From assembly GCF_904846075.1 (NCBI RefSeq), contig NZ_CAJGZH010000001.1, forward strand, positions 1,054,001 through 1,118,000: 64,000 bases of DNA. The letters are read 5' to 3'. The notes under the pieces are model-generated. The model was not told where the DNA came from. It saw only the letters and a program-made list of their open reading frames with translations, and searched no databases. The DNA comes from Psychrobacter glacincola (GTDB taxonomy: Bacteria; Pseudomonadota; Gammaproteobacteria; Pseudomonadales; Moraxellaceae). Every line of letters begins with the position of its first letter. Within the stretch, counting starts at the first letter, position 1. Of the stretch, positions 19,921 through 30,042 are shown piece by piece. Position numbers and translations under genes: made by a program.

Positions 19921-20679
19921 ATGTCCACTTCAGCCGTTTTGGCTCCTGATCTTCTTCCACGCCATATTGCTATCATCATGGATGGCAATAATCGTTATGG
20001 TAAAGCCAATGATTTGGGCAAAGGCCAAGGGCATGTGGCTGGCAAAGATGCACTCGATCCTATCGTCGAGTATTGCGTTAATACGGGTATCAAAGTATTA
20101 ACGGTATTTGCATTTTCTAGTGAGAATTGGCAACGCCCGCCCAGTGAGGTGGCACTACTCATGCAACTGTTAGCCTCAACCATTCATGAGCAAATACCAC
20201 GCATGAATGAGTATCGTATTCGTCTGCGTTTTATTGGTGACCGCAGTCAGCTGAGTGATGATTTGCAAGCATTAATGGCGGACGCTGAAGCAAAAACAGC
20301 AGACTTTAAAGCCATGACTCTAGTCATCGCTATCAGTTATGGTGGGCAATGGGATATTGCCCATGCGGCAAAACAGCTGGCGCAGCAAGTAGAGGCTGGT
20401 CAGTTACGTGCTGATGATATTAACAAAGAATTGCTCGGTAACTATGTGCAATTAGCAGATGCACCAGCAGTAGATATGCTGATACGCACAGGCGGTGAAT
20501 ACCGAATTTCTAACTTTTTATTGTGGCAGTCAGCCTATGCTGAGCTATTCTTTACCCAGACATTATGGCCGAATTTTGCAGCCGATGAGCTGGCAGCAAT
20601 GGTAAAAGAGTTCGCTCAGCGGCAGCGCCGTTTTGGCAAAACCAGTGAGCAGATAGTGATAGAGCAAGCAAGTCGTTAA
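19921..20679 (+). CDS. uppS: Undecaprenyl diphosphate synthase
   Basis: A cis-prenyltransferase making the C55 carrier lipid for peptidoglycan and O-antigen. 252 residues. The catalytic block HIAIIMDGNNRYGK has Asp21, where most homologues read MDGNGRWAK. FAFSSENWQRP, and the C-terminal LIRTGGEYRISNFLLWQSAYAELFF region with its substrate-binding Arg residues, are intact. It stands with cdsA and dxr as in the standard cluster. Confidence 0.96.
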   Translation: MSTSAVLAPDLLPRHIAIIMDGNNRYGKANDLGKGQGHVAGKDALDPIVEYCVNTGIKVLTVFAFSSENWQRPPSEVALLMQLLASTIHEQIPRMNEYRIRLRFIGDRSQLSDDLQALMADAEAKTADFKAMTLVIAISYGGQWDIAHAAKQLAQQVEAGQLRADDINKELLGNYVQLADAPAVDMLIRTGGEYRISNFLLWQSAYAELFFTQTLWPNFAADELAAMVKEFAQRQRRFGKTSEQIVIEQASR

Positions 20680-20880
20680 TGGTGTTAAGCATTTGCCTGT
20701 TATTTTGTAAAGGAAAAAGCTCTTACAAAGCCGCTATCGTATAAGTAGTTAATATTGCTTGTTTGTGAAATAATAAACCGCGTCAATAAGCGTCAACTGC
20801 TATTAGTGGGCTATTGTAGATTAGCTGCTATAATGCACGTTTTGACCATGCGTTTTTCATTATTATAAGGCTCAATAAGT

Positions 20881-21690
20881 ATGTGGCAACGAATTAAGAC
20901 GGCAGTTGTTCTCGTTATTATCGTTGGTATTGCAATGTTTGCGAGCCAAACCCCTATTTTATTTGCACCGCTGTTAGCGATTGGCGTCATTATTGCCGCT
21001 CACGAATGGACTAAGCTGATGCCTAAGTGGCGTCATCCTGCGCTGTTTGTGCTATTGGTTTTGGTGTTGACCCTAGTATCACTCATGTTTAAAGTGACAT
21101 GGTTATTTTGGTGGGTGGCTTCACTGGCTATATGGCTAATGGCGCTGTCTTGGGTGCGAGTGTTCCCGACTCATACCAATTGGTATGGCAAAAAACTGGC
21201 ATTGATGGGTGCGGTGATATTGACCGCATCGATTACGGCGATGTTTTATTTGTGGCAACTGTCAGCATGGTGGTTGCTCTATGTGTTCCTTTTGGTCTGG
21301 TGCGCAGATAGTGGCGCTTATTTTGTGGGGCGTAAGCTTGGTCGCCGCAAAATGGCACCAAATGTCTCACCCAATAAAAGTATGGAAGGGCTGGCTGGTG
21401 GCTTGGTCACTGGTCTGCTCGTGGTCATTGCCATCAGTGTATTTAAGTTGCAATTGACGGGTGTGCCGTTAGTCGCATTTGTAGCATTATCAGCCTTGAC
21501 CATTTTAGCCTCGGTACTTGGCGATTTATTTGAGTCGATGCTTAAGCGCCGCGCTGATGTCAAAGATTCAGGAACGATTTTACCGGGGCATGGCGGCGTG
21601 CTTGACCGTATCGACTCACTGCTCTCTGCCACACCGATATTTGCGCTTGGTTTTTGGGCGATACAGCAGTTAGGTTTGATAGTGGTTTAG
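20881..21690 (+). CDS. cdsA: Phosphatidate cytidylyltransferase (CDP-diglyceride synthase)
   Basis: Makes CDP-diacylglycerol, precursor of all phospholipids, in the inner membrane. About eight hydrophobic segments. The family signature is near the C-terminus: SMLKRRADVKDSGTILPGHGG then LDRIDS, with the metal-binding Asp residues. DSGAYFVGRKLGRRK precedes it. 269 residues, close to E. coli CdsA (285). Confidence 0.95.
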   Translation: MWQRIKTAVVLVIIVGIAMFASQTPILFAPLLAIGVIIAAHEWTKLMPKWRHPALFVLLVLVLTLVSLMFKVTWLFWWVASLAIWLMALSWVRVFPTHTNWYGKKLALMGAVILTASITAMFYLWQLSAWWLLYVFLLVWCADSGAYFVGRKLGRRKMAPNVSPNKSMEGLAGGLVTGLLVVIAISVFKLQLTGVPLVAFVALSALTILASVLGDLFESMLKRRADVKDSGTILPGHGGVLDRIDSLLSATPIFALGFWAIQQLGLIVV

Positions 21691-21843
21691 GACTGAAAAA
21701 ATAATTCATAGACGATGATACGCCCTAATTATAGTAGTTAAGATGAGTGACTAGTCAATACATTGGATATCGTCTATCTCTTATTTATCAGACGTTTTAT
21801 CGATTTCTTATTTAATTTTTTAGAGTATCATTTACAGGCACCG

Positions 21844-23052
21844 ATGGTTATGACGCAACGCATCGCCGTACTAGGCGCGACAGGTTCGATTGGCGATAGC
21901 ACGTTAGCAATATTAGCGGCGCAACCACAGCTTTACACGGTCTACGCTCTGTCAGGCTATCACCGTTTAGACAAACTGTTTGCACTTTGCCAGCAGTTTT
22001 TGCCAAAGCGCGTTAGCGTACCGACCGCCGCAGTCGATGATTTTGCCCAGCGACTCCGTACGGCAGGTCTTGACATCGATGTGGTAGGCGGCGAAGCAGG
22101 GCTGGTCGACATTGCCACTGATTCGCAGACGGATACCGTTGTCGCTGCGATCGTAGGCGCAGCTGGTCTGCCTTCTACTTTAGCCGCTGCTCGTGCAGGT
22201 AAGCGTATTTTACTGGCGAATAAAGAAGCGCTGGTAATGGCAGGACAAGTGATGATTACTGCTGTCAAAACGCATAACGCTACTTTGCTGCCGCTTGATT
22301 CTGAGCACAATGCTATTTTTCAGTGTTTACCACTGGCTATTCAGCAGGACAATACCCAAATTCATCAGCTAAACCACGGCGTGCGTAAGCTATGGTTAAC
22401 GGCCTCTGGTGGGCCGTTTTTGCAAAAAACGTTTGCGCAGATGCAACAAGCGAGCGTCGCCGAAGCGGTCAAACATCCAAATTGGTCAATGGGGCAAAAG
22501 ATATCTGTCGACTCAGCTACGATGATGAATAAAGGGCTTGAGTTGATTGAAGCCTGCCATTTGTTTGATTTGCCTGAAAATAAGATAAATGTGGTGATTC
22601 ATCCACAAAGTATCATTCACTCAATGGTAGAATATAGCGATGGCAGCTTTTTGGCGCAGCTTGGCAGCCCCGATATGAAAACGCCCATTGCCCATGCGCT
22701 CAGTTACCCTGATCGTATCGATAGCGGCTCACAGCCGTTAGACTTATTTGCGCTCAGCAGCTTAGAGTTTATTGAGCCTGACTTGCAAAAATTTGCCTGT
22801 TTGCGTTTGGCAAGACAGGCGATGCAAGCGGGCACACAAGCGACGATTGTCTTAAATGCAGCGAATGAAATTGCCGTGGCGGCGTTTTTGGCTGAAAAAA
22901 TTCGCCTGACTGACATTGCTGATATCAACGAGCATGCTTTGAATGACATACAGCTGCCACCGTTAAACGAAACGGTTGACATAGAAGATATACTCGCAAT
23001 TGATAAAATAGCACGTCACCTTACAGAAAAACTTGTGGCAAAGTTGGTGTAA
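21844..23052 (+). CDS. dxr: 1-deoxy-D-xylulose 5-phosphate reductoisomerase
   Basis: The committed step of the MEP isoprenoid pathway and the target of fosmidomycin. The NADPH-binding GATGSIGDSTL block is at the N-terminus. ANKEALVMAG, LPLDSEHNAIFQ (metal-binding Asp/Glu), LTASGGPF, and HPNWSMGQKISVDSATMMNKGLE are all present. The open frame extends back to a TTG at 21763. The ATG at 21844, with AGG five bases upstream, gives 402 residues, matching the family (398 in E. coli). It supplies isoprenoid units for UppS and quinones. Confidence 0.96.
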   Translation: MVMTQRIAVLGATGSIGDSTLAILAAQPQLYTVYALSGYHRLDKLFALCQQFLPKRVSVPTAAVDDFAQRLRTAGLDIDVVGGEAGLVDIATDSQTDTVVAAIVGAAGLPSTLAAARAGKRILLANKEALVMAGQVMITAVKTHNATLLPLDSEHNAIFQCLPLAIQQDNTQIHQLNHGVRKLWLTASGGPFLQKTFAQMQQASVAEAVKHPNWSMGQKISVDSATMMNKGLELIEACHLFDLPENKINVVIHPQSIIHSMVEYSDGSFLAQLGSPDMKTPIAHALSYPDRIDSGSQPLDLFALSSLEFIEPDLQKFACLRLARQAMQAGTQATIVLNAANEIAVAAFLAEKIRLTDIADINEHALNDIQLPPLNETVDIEDILAIDKIARHLTEKLVAKLV

Positions 23053-23137
23053 GTGTATCAACAACTGCGTCGTTAAAAAATGATGTTAATAAAAGATGCA
23101 AAGAAAGAATGCTGAGAAACCATACTGAGAAAAGATC

Positions 23138-24514
23138 ATGACGTTTTTATTAACGCTCCTTGCGGCAATATTTGTCTTAGGTCCGCTTATTGCCTTACAT
23201 GAGTGGGGACACTATATCGTCGCTCGTCTTTGCGGCGTTAAAGTCTTGACCTATTCTATCGGGTTTGGTCCCAAACTCTTTGGCTGGACGAGCAAAAAAA
23301 GCGGTATTGATTATCGCATTTCTGCTTTGCCACTTGGTGGTTATGTCAAAATGCTCGATGAGCGCGAAGGCGAGGTAGCAAAAGCTGAGCAACATTTGGC
23401 GTTTAATCGTCAGCATCCACTAAAAAAGATTGCGATTGTTGCAGCCGGTCCTATCATGAACTTTATCATTGCTATTGCGCTGTTTTGGGTGTTGTTTATG
23501 ACACCATCAGAGCAGTTAGCGACGAAGATTGGGCAGGTATTACCCGAGACGCCTGCTGCTATGGCACAGTTGCCAGTTGGCGACAAAATCGTTGCGATTG
23601 ATGGGCATGAGGTACAAACGTGGGAAGGCATCAACTATCGGCTTGCTGGACGGATGGGCGAGACAGATAATGTCAGTATTACTCTGCAATCAGAGACACA
23701 AGCTGATAATGCAATCAAAACTTATCAAGCGCCCGTAACTCAGTTTATGCAAGGCAGCGCGCAAGGTAAAGATGCGTTGACCAGCTTTGGCATGCTGCCA
23801 TGGCAACCAGATATTGCACCGATAGTAGGTGATTTGACCGCTGATGGTGCCGCCAGTCGCCAAGGACTAAAAGTAGGCGATCGTATTGTTGCTATCAATG
23901 ATCAACCAATTAAAGATTGGCTCAGTGCCACTCGTATCATCCGCGACAGTCCTGAAACTTTGCTTAACTTCACAGTATTGCGTGATGGTAAAACCGTACA
24001 GCTTCAGATTATGCCGCAAGGTAAAAAAGACAATTTGGGTAACGATTATGGGCAAATTGGTGCTATGGTGGCACAGTCCGAAATTGCTATTCCTGACGCT
24101 TACAAGACCACCGTAGTCTATGGCCCTGGTGAGTCATTGGTGAAATCATTTGAGAAAACTGAACAGCTCGCAGTGATGACCGTCAGCTCAATGGGTAAGA
24201 TGTTATCAGGCATGATTGGTTTGGATAATTTGTCAGGTCCGATTACCATCGCCAAAGTTGCCAAACAGAGTTTTGATATCAGTTGGCAGATGGTATTATC
24301 GACGGCGGCTTTGATTAGTTTGAGCCTTGCTGTACTCAATCTTTTGCCCATTCCTGTGTTGGATGGCGGTCATATTGTGTATTATCTTATTGAATTGATT
24401 CGTGGTAAGCCACTCTCGGAAGGGGTGCAAATGATTGGACTAAATATCGGCTTACTCTTGCTGGCAGGTTTCATGGTGTTAGCAATTGGTAATGATATTA
24501 GTCGGCTGTTTTGA
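23138..24514 (+). CDS. rseP: Site-2 metalloprotease RseP
   Basis: An intramembrane zinc protease that completes cleavage of anti-sigma-E (RseA) and clears signal-peptide remnants. Zinc motif HEWGH (His21, Glu22, His25) lies in the first membrane helix. Two periplasmic PDZ domains follow (about residues 125-200 and 225-305, the second with GLKVGDRIVAIND). The third zinc ligand region NLLPIPVLDGGH lies in a later helix. 458 residues, family length 450. Directly precedes bamA, as in E. coli. Confidence 0.96.
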   Translation: MTFLLTLLAAIFVLGPLIALHEWGHYIVARLCGVKVLTYSIGFGPKLFGWTSKKSGIDYRISALPLGGYVKMLDEREGEVAKAEQHLAFNRQHPLKKIAIVAAGPIMNFIIAIALFWVLFMTPSEQLATKIGQVLPETPAAMAQLPVGDKIVAIDGHEVQTWEGINYRLAGRMGETDNVSITLQSETQADNAIKTYQAPVTQFMQGSAQGKDALTSFGMLPWQPDIAPIVGDLTADGAASRQGLKVGDRIVAINDQPIKDWLSATRIIRDSPETLLNFTVLRDGKTVQLQIMPQGKKDNLGNDYGQIGAMVAQSEIAIPDAYKTTVVYGPGESLVKSFEKTEQLAVMTVSSMGKMLSGMIGLDNLSGPITIAKVAKQSFDISWQMVLSTAALISLSLAVLNLLPIPVLDGGHIVYYLIELIRGKPLSEGVQMIGLNIGLLLLAGFMVLAIGNDISRLF

Positions 24515-24776
24515 CCAGCGAATCCCTAATATAATCGATAAGGCACGAGATACTAATGGTTTTACGCCTACTACGGGATGATTATGACCGTGATAGGTAG
24601 CATGCTTTGTATCATGGCCTCTGTACTAATCGTAATTTTTAGTTTATTTTGTGATGCATTTTATATAAAGTGTTCTGAGTCTGCTGCGTATGCGCTTAAA
24701 TTTCATGCGAAATGCGCTAGACAATATGGGCTTTTTAACTTAACTTAAGCAAGTTTTTTATTGACGGATAGTGTTT

Positions 24777-27200
24777 ATGCGTACGCCTTTATTTATGAGC
24801 GCGGCAGGGTTGCCGTTAGTTGTAGCGATGATGAGTATGCCAGTACAGGCTGCAGAATTTGTAGTCACTGACATCGGTTTCAATGGTTTGCAACGTTTAA
24901 CCCCCGATAGCCTCTATCCGGTTCTACCTATTTCGGTAGGGGATACGGTAAATGACAGTAGTTTAGCGGCCAGTATTAAGGCGCTTTATGCGACCGAAAA
25001 TTTTGCTGATATTCAAAGCCGTATCGAAGGTGGGCAGCTACGGTTTGATGTCGTTGAGCGCCCAACGATTGCTGAAGTCAATTTTGAGGGCAATAAGCTC
25101 ATTCCAAAAGAAGGGCTAGAGCAAGGGTTGGACAATGCTGGTCTGTCTGCCGGTAATGTGCTGAAACAAGCCACGCTACAAGGCGTCGCCAATGAGCTAC
25201 AGCAGCAATATATCAGCCAAGGCTATTACAACAGCAATATCGAGGTTGATCAAACGTTACTTGATGGCAATCGCGTCAAGCTCGATGTGCGTTTTGTCGA
25301 AGGCAAACCTGCCAAAGTGGTCGATATCAATATCATTGGCAATAAACACTTTAGTGATGAAGAAATCAAAGACGTTTTTGCGGTAAAAGAGTCATCGTGG
25401 ACGCGCCTGTTATCTAAATCTGATCGTTATGCCAAAGAAAAGCTGGCTGCCAGTTTAGAGAATCTAAAAGCGCTTTACCAAAACGATGGTTATGTGCGTT
25501 TTGCAGTAGATAATGCGGTGCTTAACATCAGTGAAGATAAGAGCAGTGTGTTTATCGAAGTGAGTCTAAGCGAAGGCGAACAATATCAGTTTGGTGAAGT
25601 GAATTTCTTAGGTAAGCCGACTTTTGAGAACAATGAACTAACAGAGTTGGTGACTTTTGCACCCAATGAAAAATACTCGCAAGCCAAGCTCGATGAAACC
25701 ACCGCAGCACTTAAGAGTCGTTACGGTAATGAAGGCTATTATTTGGCGCAGGTGAGACCAGTACCACGTATCAATGACGAGACCAAAGTAGTAGATATCG
25801 ATTATTTCATCGACCCTGCACGTCCTATTTACGTTCGTCGTATTAATTTTACTGGTAACATCAAAACTCAAGACGAAGTACTGCGCCGTGAAATGCGTCA
25901 ATTAGAAGGCGCATTGGCGACTAGTGACAAAATCCAGTTGTCACGGACACGCCTGATGCGTACAGGCTTCTTTAAAGCTGTCAACGTTGATGTCAAGCCC
26001 GTACCGAATCAACCAGACCAAGTAGATATCAATTATACGGTTGAAGAGCAGCCTTCTGGTAGCTCAACGATTGCCGCGGGTTACTCACAAAGCGGCGGTG
26101 TGACTTTCCAGTTAGATCTAACACAAAACAACTTTATGGGTACAGGTAACCGTGTGAAAGCGGCACTATCACGCTCAGAAACCCGTGATTCTTATAGCTT
26201 GGGTTATACCGATCCGTACTTTACCGAAAACGGCGTCTCACAAGGTCTTAGTGCCTATTATCGTGAAACAAAATACGATGATAGAAACGTCAGTAACTAT
26301 GTCACCGATTCTTATGGTGCTACGTTGAACTACAGTTATCCTGTTGATGAAACCAAACGCGTTAGTGCCGGTTTGAACGTTGATAACACTTCAGTACGTG
26401 GTGGTCGCTTCTTAGGTGTATCAAACGTTCAGCAAATTATTGATGATGGCGGTACGTTTGAGAACTTTGTCAATGATGAAAATGAGGCTTCTGGACGCAC
26501 AGGCTTCAAAAATGATTACAATACTTATAATCTACTATTCGGCTGGGACTATAGCACCTTAGATCGTCCAGTATTCCCGACCAAAGGTATGAGCCATACG
26601 GTCGATGCCACCATTGGCTTGGGTGATACCAACTATCAAAAACTTGTTTATAGCGGCAACATCTATTATCCCTTCTACAAAGACTGGGTAGCACGCGGTT
26701 ATACTAAGCTTGGCTATGGTAATGATTTGCCATTTTATGAAAACTTTTATGCTGGTGGCTATGGCTCTGTACGTGGTTATGAGGCCTCAACCCTTGGGCC
26801 AAAATCACAAACGTATTATGATGCCATAAATGATGATGTGCGTTACAAAGACGAAGACATCGGTGGTAATGCGCTAGTCAGCTTCGGTAGTGAGCTAATT
26901 TTGCCAATGCCGTTTAAGGGTGATTGGGCAGATCAGGTGCGTCCCGTATTGTTTGCTGAAGGTGGTCAAGTATTTGATACGACTGATAAGGAAGATCGCA
27001 CTTTTATCAATCCTAATGACGGTACTGATACGGGCGTACCACTGTTGACGCAAGACAATAGTATGCGTTTTAGTGCGGGTGCAGGTATAACCTGGTATAC
27101 GCCAATTGGTCCAATTTCATTAAGTTATGCTGTACCTATTGGTGATAAAGAAGGCGATGAAACTGAAAAAGTTCAGTTCCAGATTGGTAATACGTTCTAA
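24777..27200 (+). CDS. bamA: Outer membrane protein assembly factor BamA
   Basis: The essential Omp85 insertase for outer-membrane beta-barrels. Signal peptide with Ala-Gln-Ala end near residue 26. Five POTRA repeats occupy roughly residues 30-430, and a 16-strand barrel runs to the C-terminal Phe (QIGNTF). The barrel has the VRGYEASTLGP lid-lock motif (V-R-G-Y). The ATG at 24777 is preceded by GGAT. A GTG two codons earlier is possible. 807 residues, E. coli 810. The chaperone gene skp, normally next, is missing. Confidence 0.97.
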   Translation: MRTPLFMSAAGLPLVVAMMSMPVQAAEFVVTDIGFNGLQRLTPDSLYPVLPISVGDTVNDSSLAASIKALYATENFADIQSRIEGGQLRFDVVERPTIAEVNFEGNKLIPKEGLEQGLDNAGLSAGNVLKQATLQGVANELQQQYISQGYYNSNIEVDQTLLDGNRVKLDVRFVEGKPAKVVDINIIGNKHFSDEEIKDVFAVKESSWTRLLSKSDRYAKEKLAASLENLKALYQNDGYVRFAVDNAVLNISEDKSSVFIEVSLSEGEQYQFGEVNFLGKPTFENNELTELVTFAPNEKYSQAKLDETTAALKSRYGNEGYYLAQVRPVPRINDETKVVDIDYFIDPARPIYVRRINFTGNIKTQDEVLRREMRQLEGALATSDKIQLSRTRLMRTGFFKAVNVDVKPVPNQPDQVDINYTVEEQPSGSSTIAAGYSQSGGVTFQLDLTQNNFMGTGNRVKAALSRSETRDSYSLGYTDPYFTENGVSQGLSAYYRETKYDDRNVSNYVTDSYGATLNYSYPVDETKRVSAGLNVDNTSVRGGRFLGVSNVQQIIDDGGTFENFVNDENEASGRTGFKNDYNTYNLLFGWDYSTLDRPVFPTKGMSHTVDATIGLGDTNYQKLVYSGNIYYPFYKDWVARGYTKLGYGNDLPFYENFYAGGYGSVRGYEASTLGPKSQTYYDAINDDVRYKDEDIGGNALVSFGSELILPMPFKGDWADQVRPVLFAEGGQVFDTTDKEDRTFINPNDGTDTGVPLLTQDNSMRFSAGAGITWYTPIGPISLSYAVPIGDKEGDETEKVQFQIGNTF

Positions 27201-27346
27201 CGTAGCATGATTGTTTGCGTTCATGTCTTTAACCATAGCAGTTACTTGAATGAACGCAGCATCTGTTAGATATTAGTAGATCGCCAAGGTGATTGTTCAG
27301 CTTGGCGATTGTCTTATTCATAATAATATTTATATTAATAGTCACT

Positions 27347-28363
27347 ATGATAACGATTGAGCAACTTATCACTCGGATTGAGCAGCGTCAGCCCATCACT
27401 AATAAGGCTGAAATCAGCGCTGAACAGTTACGTCAAAAATTCAGCAGTATTGGTAGTTTGACCACGGCTGGTCATAATCAGTTAAGCTTTTTGGCCGATC
27501 CTCATTATATTTCTAGTCTGGCTATTAGCGAGGCAGGAGCTGTATTGGTTACTGCAGAATATCGCGACCAAGTGCCCGCCACAGCGATAGCGTTAGTCGT
27601 TGCAAGCCCATACTTAGCTTATGCTGGTGCTAGCCAGTTGTTTGCTCGTGAGTCACTGTCTGGTGGTATTCATCCTAGCGCTGTGATTGCTGATAGTGCG
27701 GTCATTGGTGAGCAGGTGAATATCGGACCTTTTTGTGTGATAGCCGATTATGTGCAAATTGGTGCGCGTACCTCACTTGCGGCGCATGTGGTGATCGAAG
27801 AAAATACGACTATTGGTACTGATGGCGTTATTAAATCACAAGTGGTGATCGGGCATGATTGTGTCATTGGTGATCATGTGAGGTTACACGCGGGTGTCAG
27901 TGTGGGTGCAGAAGGTTTTGGTTTTGCACCAACCAAAGATCCTAGTACCAGTGGCTGGGAGCGTATCGCTCAGTTAGGACGGGTCGTAATTGGCAACCAT
28001 GTACGAATTGGTAGTCAAACTTGCATTGACCGAGGTGCCATTGATGATACGGTCATTGGCAATCACGTTATTATTGATAATTTGGTACAAGTTGCTCATA
28101 ACGTGCGTATCGGTGATGGCACAGCCATCGCGGCTCAAACGGGTATCGCGGGCAGTACTAGTATCGGCAAGCGCTGTATTATTGGCGGTGCGGTCGGTAT
28201 CACAGGTCATATCGAGATTACAGATGATGTCACTTTATCTGGGATGACCATGGTAACCAAATCTATCAAAACCGCTGGTTCATACTCCTCTGGAACGGCT
28301 GCTATGCCGACAGCTAACTGGCGACGGGCAGCTGTACGCTTCCGTCAGCTTGGGCGTGATTAG
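27347..28363 (+). CDS. lpxD: UDP-3-O-acylglucosamine N-acyltransferase
   Basis: Third step of lipid A synthesis: adds the second hydroxyacyl chain. An N-terminal uridine-binding domain is followed by a left-handed parallel beta-helix made of hexapeptide repeats (HPSAVIADSAVIGEQVNIGPF and many I-G-x-x-x-x units). The catalytic His is expected within the VQVAHNVRIGDGT region. The ATG at 27347 gives 338 residues (E. coli 341). The extra upstream frame to 27293 would add an unlikely hydrophobic leader. No clear Shine-Dalgarno. Confidence 0.95.
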   Translation: MITIEQLITRIEQRQPITNKAEISAEQLRQKFSSIGSLTTAGHNQLSFLADPHYISSLAISEAGAVLVTAEYRDQVPATAIALVVASPYLAYAGASQLFARESLSGGIHPSAVIADSAVIGEQVNIGPFCVIADYVQIGARTSLAAHVVIEENTTIGTDGVIKSQVVIGHDCVIGDHVRLHAGVSVGAEGFGFAPTKDPSTSGWERIAQLGRVVIGNHVRIGSQTCIDRGAIDDTVIGNHVIIDNLVQVAHNVRIGDGTAIAAQTGIAGSTSIGKRCIIGGAVGITGHIEITDDVTLSGMTMVTKSIKTAGSYSSGTAAMPTANWRRAAVRFRQLGRD

Positions 28364-28435
28364 CGAAAATATCAATGCATATATACAAACACAGTAAAAT
28401 CATAGCGATTTGAAACATAGCAAGGAAGCACCATT

Positions 28436-28945
28436 ATGAGCAGCACCGATATCGATATTTTGAATGATAAAGAAATGAAAAGCTTAGCTGAGCAAGGTCT
28501 TACGCTGCCATTAACTTATCATACGTTAAAGCATTATTTGCCACACCGTTATCCTTTTCTTTTAGTAGATAAGATTATTGATTGCACACCTGGTGAGTGC
28601 ATTACGGGTATTAAGAATGTGACTATCAATGAAGAGTTTTTCAATGGTCATTTTCCTGATGAGCCGATTATGCCAGGGGTACTCATGGTTGAGTGCATGG
28701 CTCAGGTCTCAGGCGTGCTCGGATTTATCAGTGCTGGTCTAACCGCAGAAGATGGTTATTTATATCTGTTTGCAGGTGTTGATAAAGTCCGTTTTAAGCG
28801 TCGAGTGATTCCTGGTGATCAGCTGACTATTCGTGCTAAAACAGTGATGCAGAAGCGCGGTATTTATAAATTTGACTGTACTGTACATGTTGACGATGAG
28901 TTAGCTGCCAGTGCGCAAATAATGATTGCTCGCCAAGAACAATAA
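28436..28945 (+). CDS. fabZ: 3-hydroxyacyl-ACP dehydratase FabZ
   Basis: A hot-dog-fold dehydratase of fatty acid elongation that competes with LpxA/LpxD for hydroxyacyl-ACP. Catalytic His in FNGHFPDEPIMPGVLMVE, with the catalytic Glu later in the same block. YLPHRYPFLLVD precedes it. 169 residues; the ~20-residue N-terminal extension is modest. AGGAAG lies upstream of the ATG. Lies between lpxD and lpxA as in other gammaproteobacteria. Confidence 0.96.
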   Translation: MSSTDIDILNDKEMKSLAEQGLTLPLTYHTLKHYLPHRYPFLLVDKIIDCTPGECITGIKNVTINEEFFNGHFPDEPIMPGVLMVECMAQVSGVLGFISAGLTAEDGYLYLFAGVDKVRFKRRVIPGDQLTIRAKTVMQKRGIYKFDCTVHVDDELAASAQIMIARQEQ

Positions 28946-29147
28946 CGTTTACCAATAGTCATTGTGCCTCGTAGCCGACCTAATTCTTTAAACAAAGCGT
29001 CTAAAGAATTAGGTCAAAGCGGGTCATAAGCATTATAATTGACACTCGCATTTAACAGCAGAGCCATGCTTAGGTTTTTTCATAAAACTAAATTGGCTGT
29101 ATTTGTTTTACTATTTACTCGCATCAGATCATACAAAGGCCCACATT

Positions 29148-29927
29148 ATGAGTCAGATCCATCCAACAGCACTCATCTCACCGTCCGCCCAAATTGATGA
29201 GACTGCTATCATTGGTCCGTATTGTATCGTCGGTGATGAGGTCACTATTGGCGCTCACACGGTTCTGCATCGCCATGTAGTTGTTACCAAATTGACTCGT
29301 ATTGGTCAACACAATGAGTTTTATCAATTTGCGAGCATTGGCGAAGATCCTCAGGATTTGAAGTATGCTGGTGAGCGTACTTGGCTTGAGATTGGCGATC
29401 ATAATACCATTCGAGAAGCCTGTAGTTTACACCGCGGTACCGCACAAGATAGTGAGCTAACTAAGATAGGCAGCCATAATCTACTGATGGTGAACACTCA
29501 TGTGGCTCATGATTGTGTGATTGGCGATCATAATGTATTGGCTAACAATGTTGGCGTTGCAGGGCATGTGACTATTGGTAATCACACGATCATTGGCGGT
29601 AATTCAGGTATTCATCAGTTTTGTACGGTTGATGACTATAGCTTGATTGGGGGCGCAAGTCTGATTCTAAAAGATGTAGCCGCCTTTACCATGGTATCTG
29701 GTAATCCAGCAACGACTCATGGTCTCAATGTGGAAGGCATGCGTCGTAAAGGATGGTCAAAAGAGACAATTGAGGTATTGCGTCAAGCTTATCGTATGAT
29801 TTTTAGATCTGGTCTGACGACCGTGCAAGCGCTTGAGGTTTTGAATAATGAGCTGCTACCAAAAGAGCCGAAAATCCAGTTGCTCATTGATTCACTACAA
29901 AAAAGCCGTCGTGGTGTGGTGCGTTAG
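29148..29927 (+). CDS. lpxA: UDP-N-acetylglucosamine acyltransferase
   Basis: First step of lipid A synthesis: transfers a 3-hydroxyacyl chain from ACP to UDP-GlcNAc. A left-handed beta-helix of hexapeptide repeats, with LLMVNTHVAHDCVIGDHN holding the catalytic His. The C-terminal helical domain has EGMRRKGWSKETIEVLRQAYR. The ATG at 29148 with AAAGG eight bases upstream gives 259 residues (E. coli 262). lpxB, often next, is absent; a terminator follows about 90 bases later. Confidence 0.96.
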   Translation: MSQIHPTALISPSAQIDETAIIGPYCIVGDEVTIGAHTVLHRHVVVTKLTRIGQHNEFYQFASIGEDPQDLKYAGERTWLEIGDHNTIREACSLHRGTAQDSELTKIGSHNLLMVNTHVAHDCVIGDHNVLANNVGVAGHVTIGNHTIIGGNSGIHQFCTVDDYSLIGGASLILKDVAAFTMVSGNPATTHGLNVEGMRRKGWSKETIEVLRQAYRMIFRSGLTTVQALEVLNNELLPKEPKIQLLIDSLQKSRRGVVR

Positions 29928-30015
29928 AACGGCGACTGGCTTTTGCTGAAAATCATATATAGTATGCCTTTTTTAATTAGCCAAACTCTTGTCAGTTATA
30001 GATAAAATTACCAGA

Positions 30016-30042
30016 AGCCATAACCAATTGTTATGGCTTTTT
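30016..30042 (+). terminator. Terminator after lpxA
   Basis: AGCCATAAC pairs with GTTATGGCT around a 5-nt loop, followed by TTTT. It ends the pyrH-lpxA block. The rest of the 310-base gap to the next gene holds nothing else I can identify. Confidence 0.8.

Noticed and set aside
21763..21843. Upstream TTG start for dxr giving a hydrophobic N-terminus
   Set aside because: It would add 27 residues not seen in the family. The ATG at 21844 has AGG at proper spacing.
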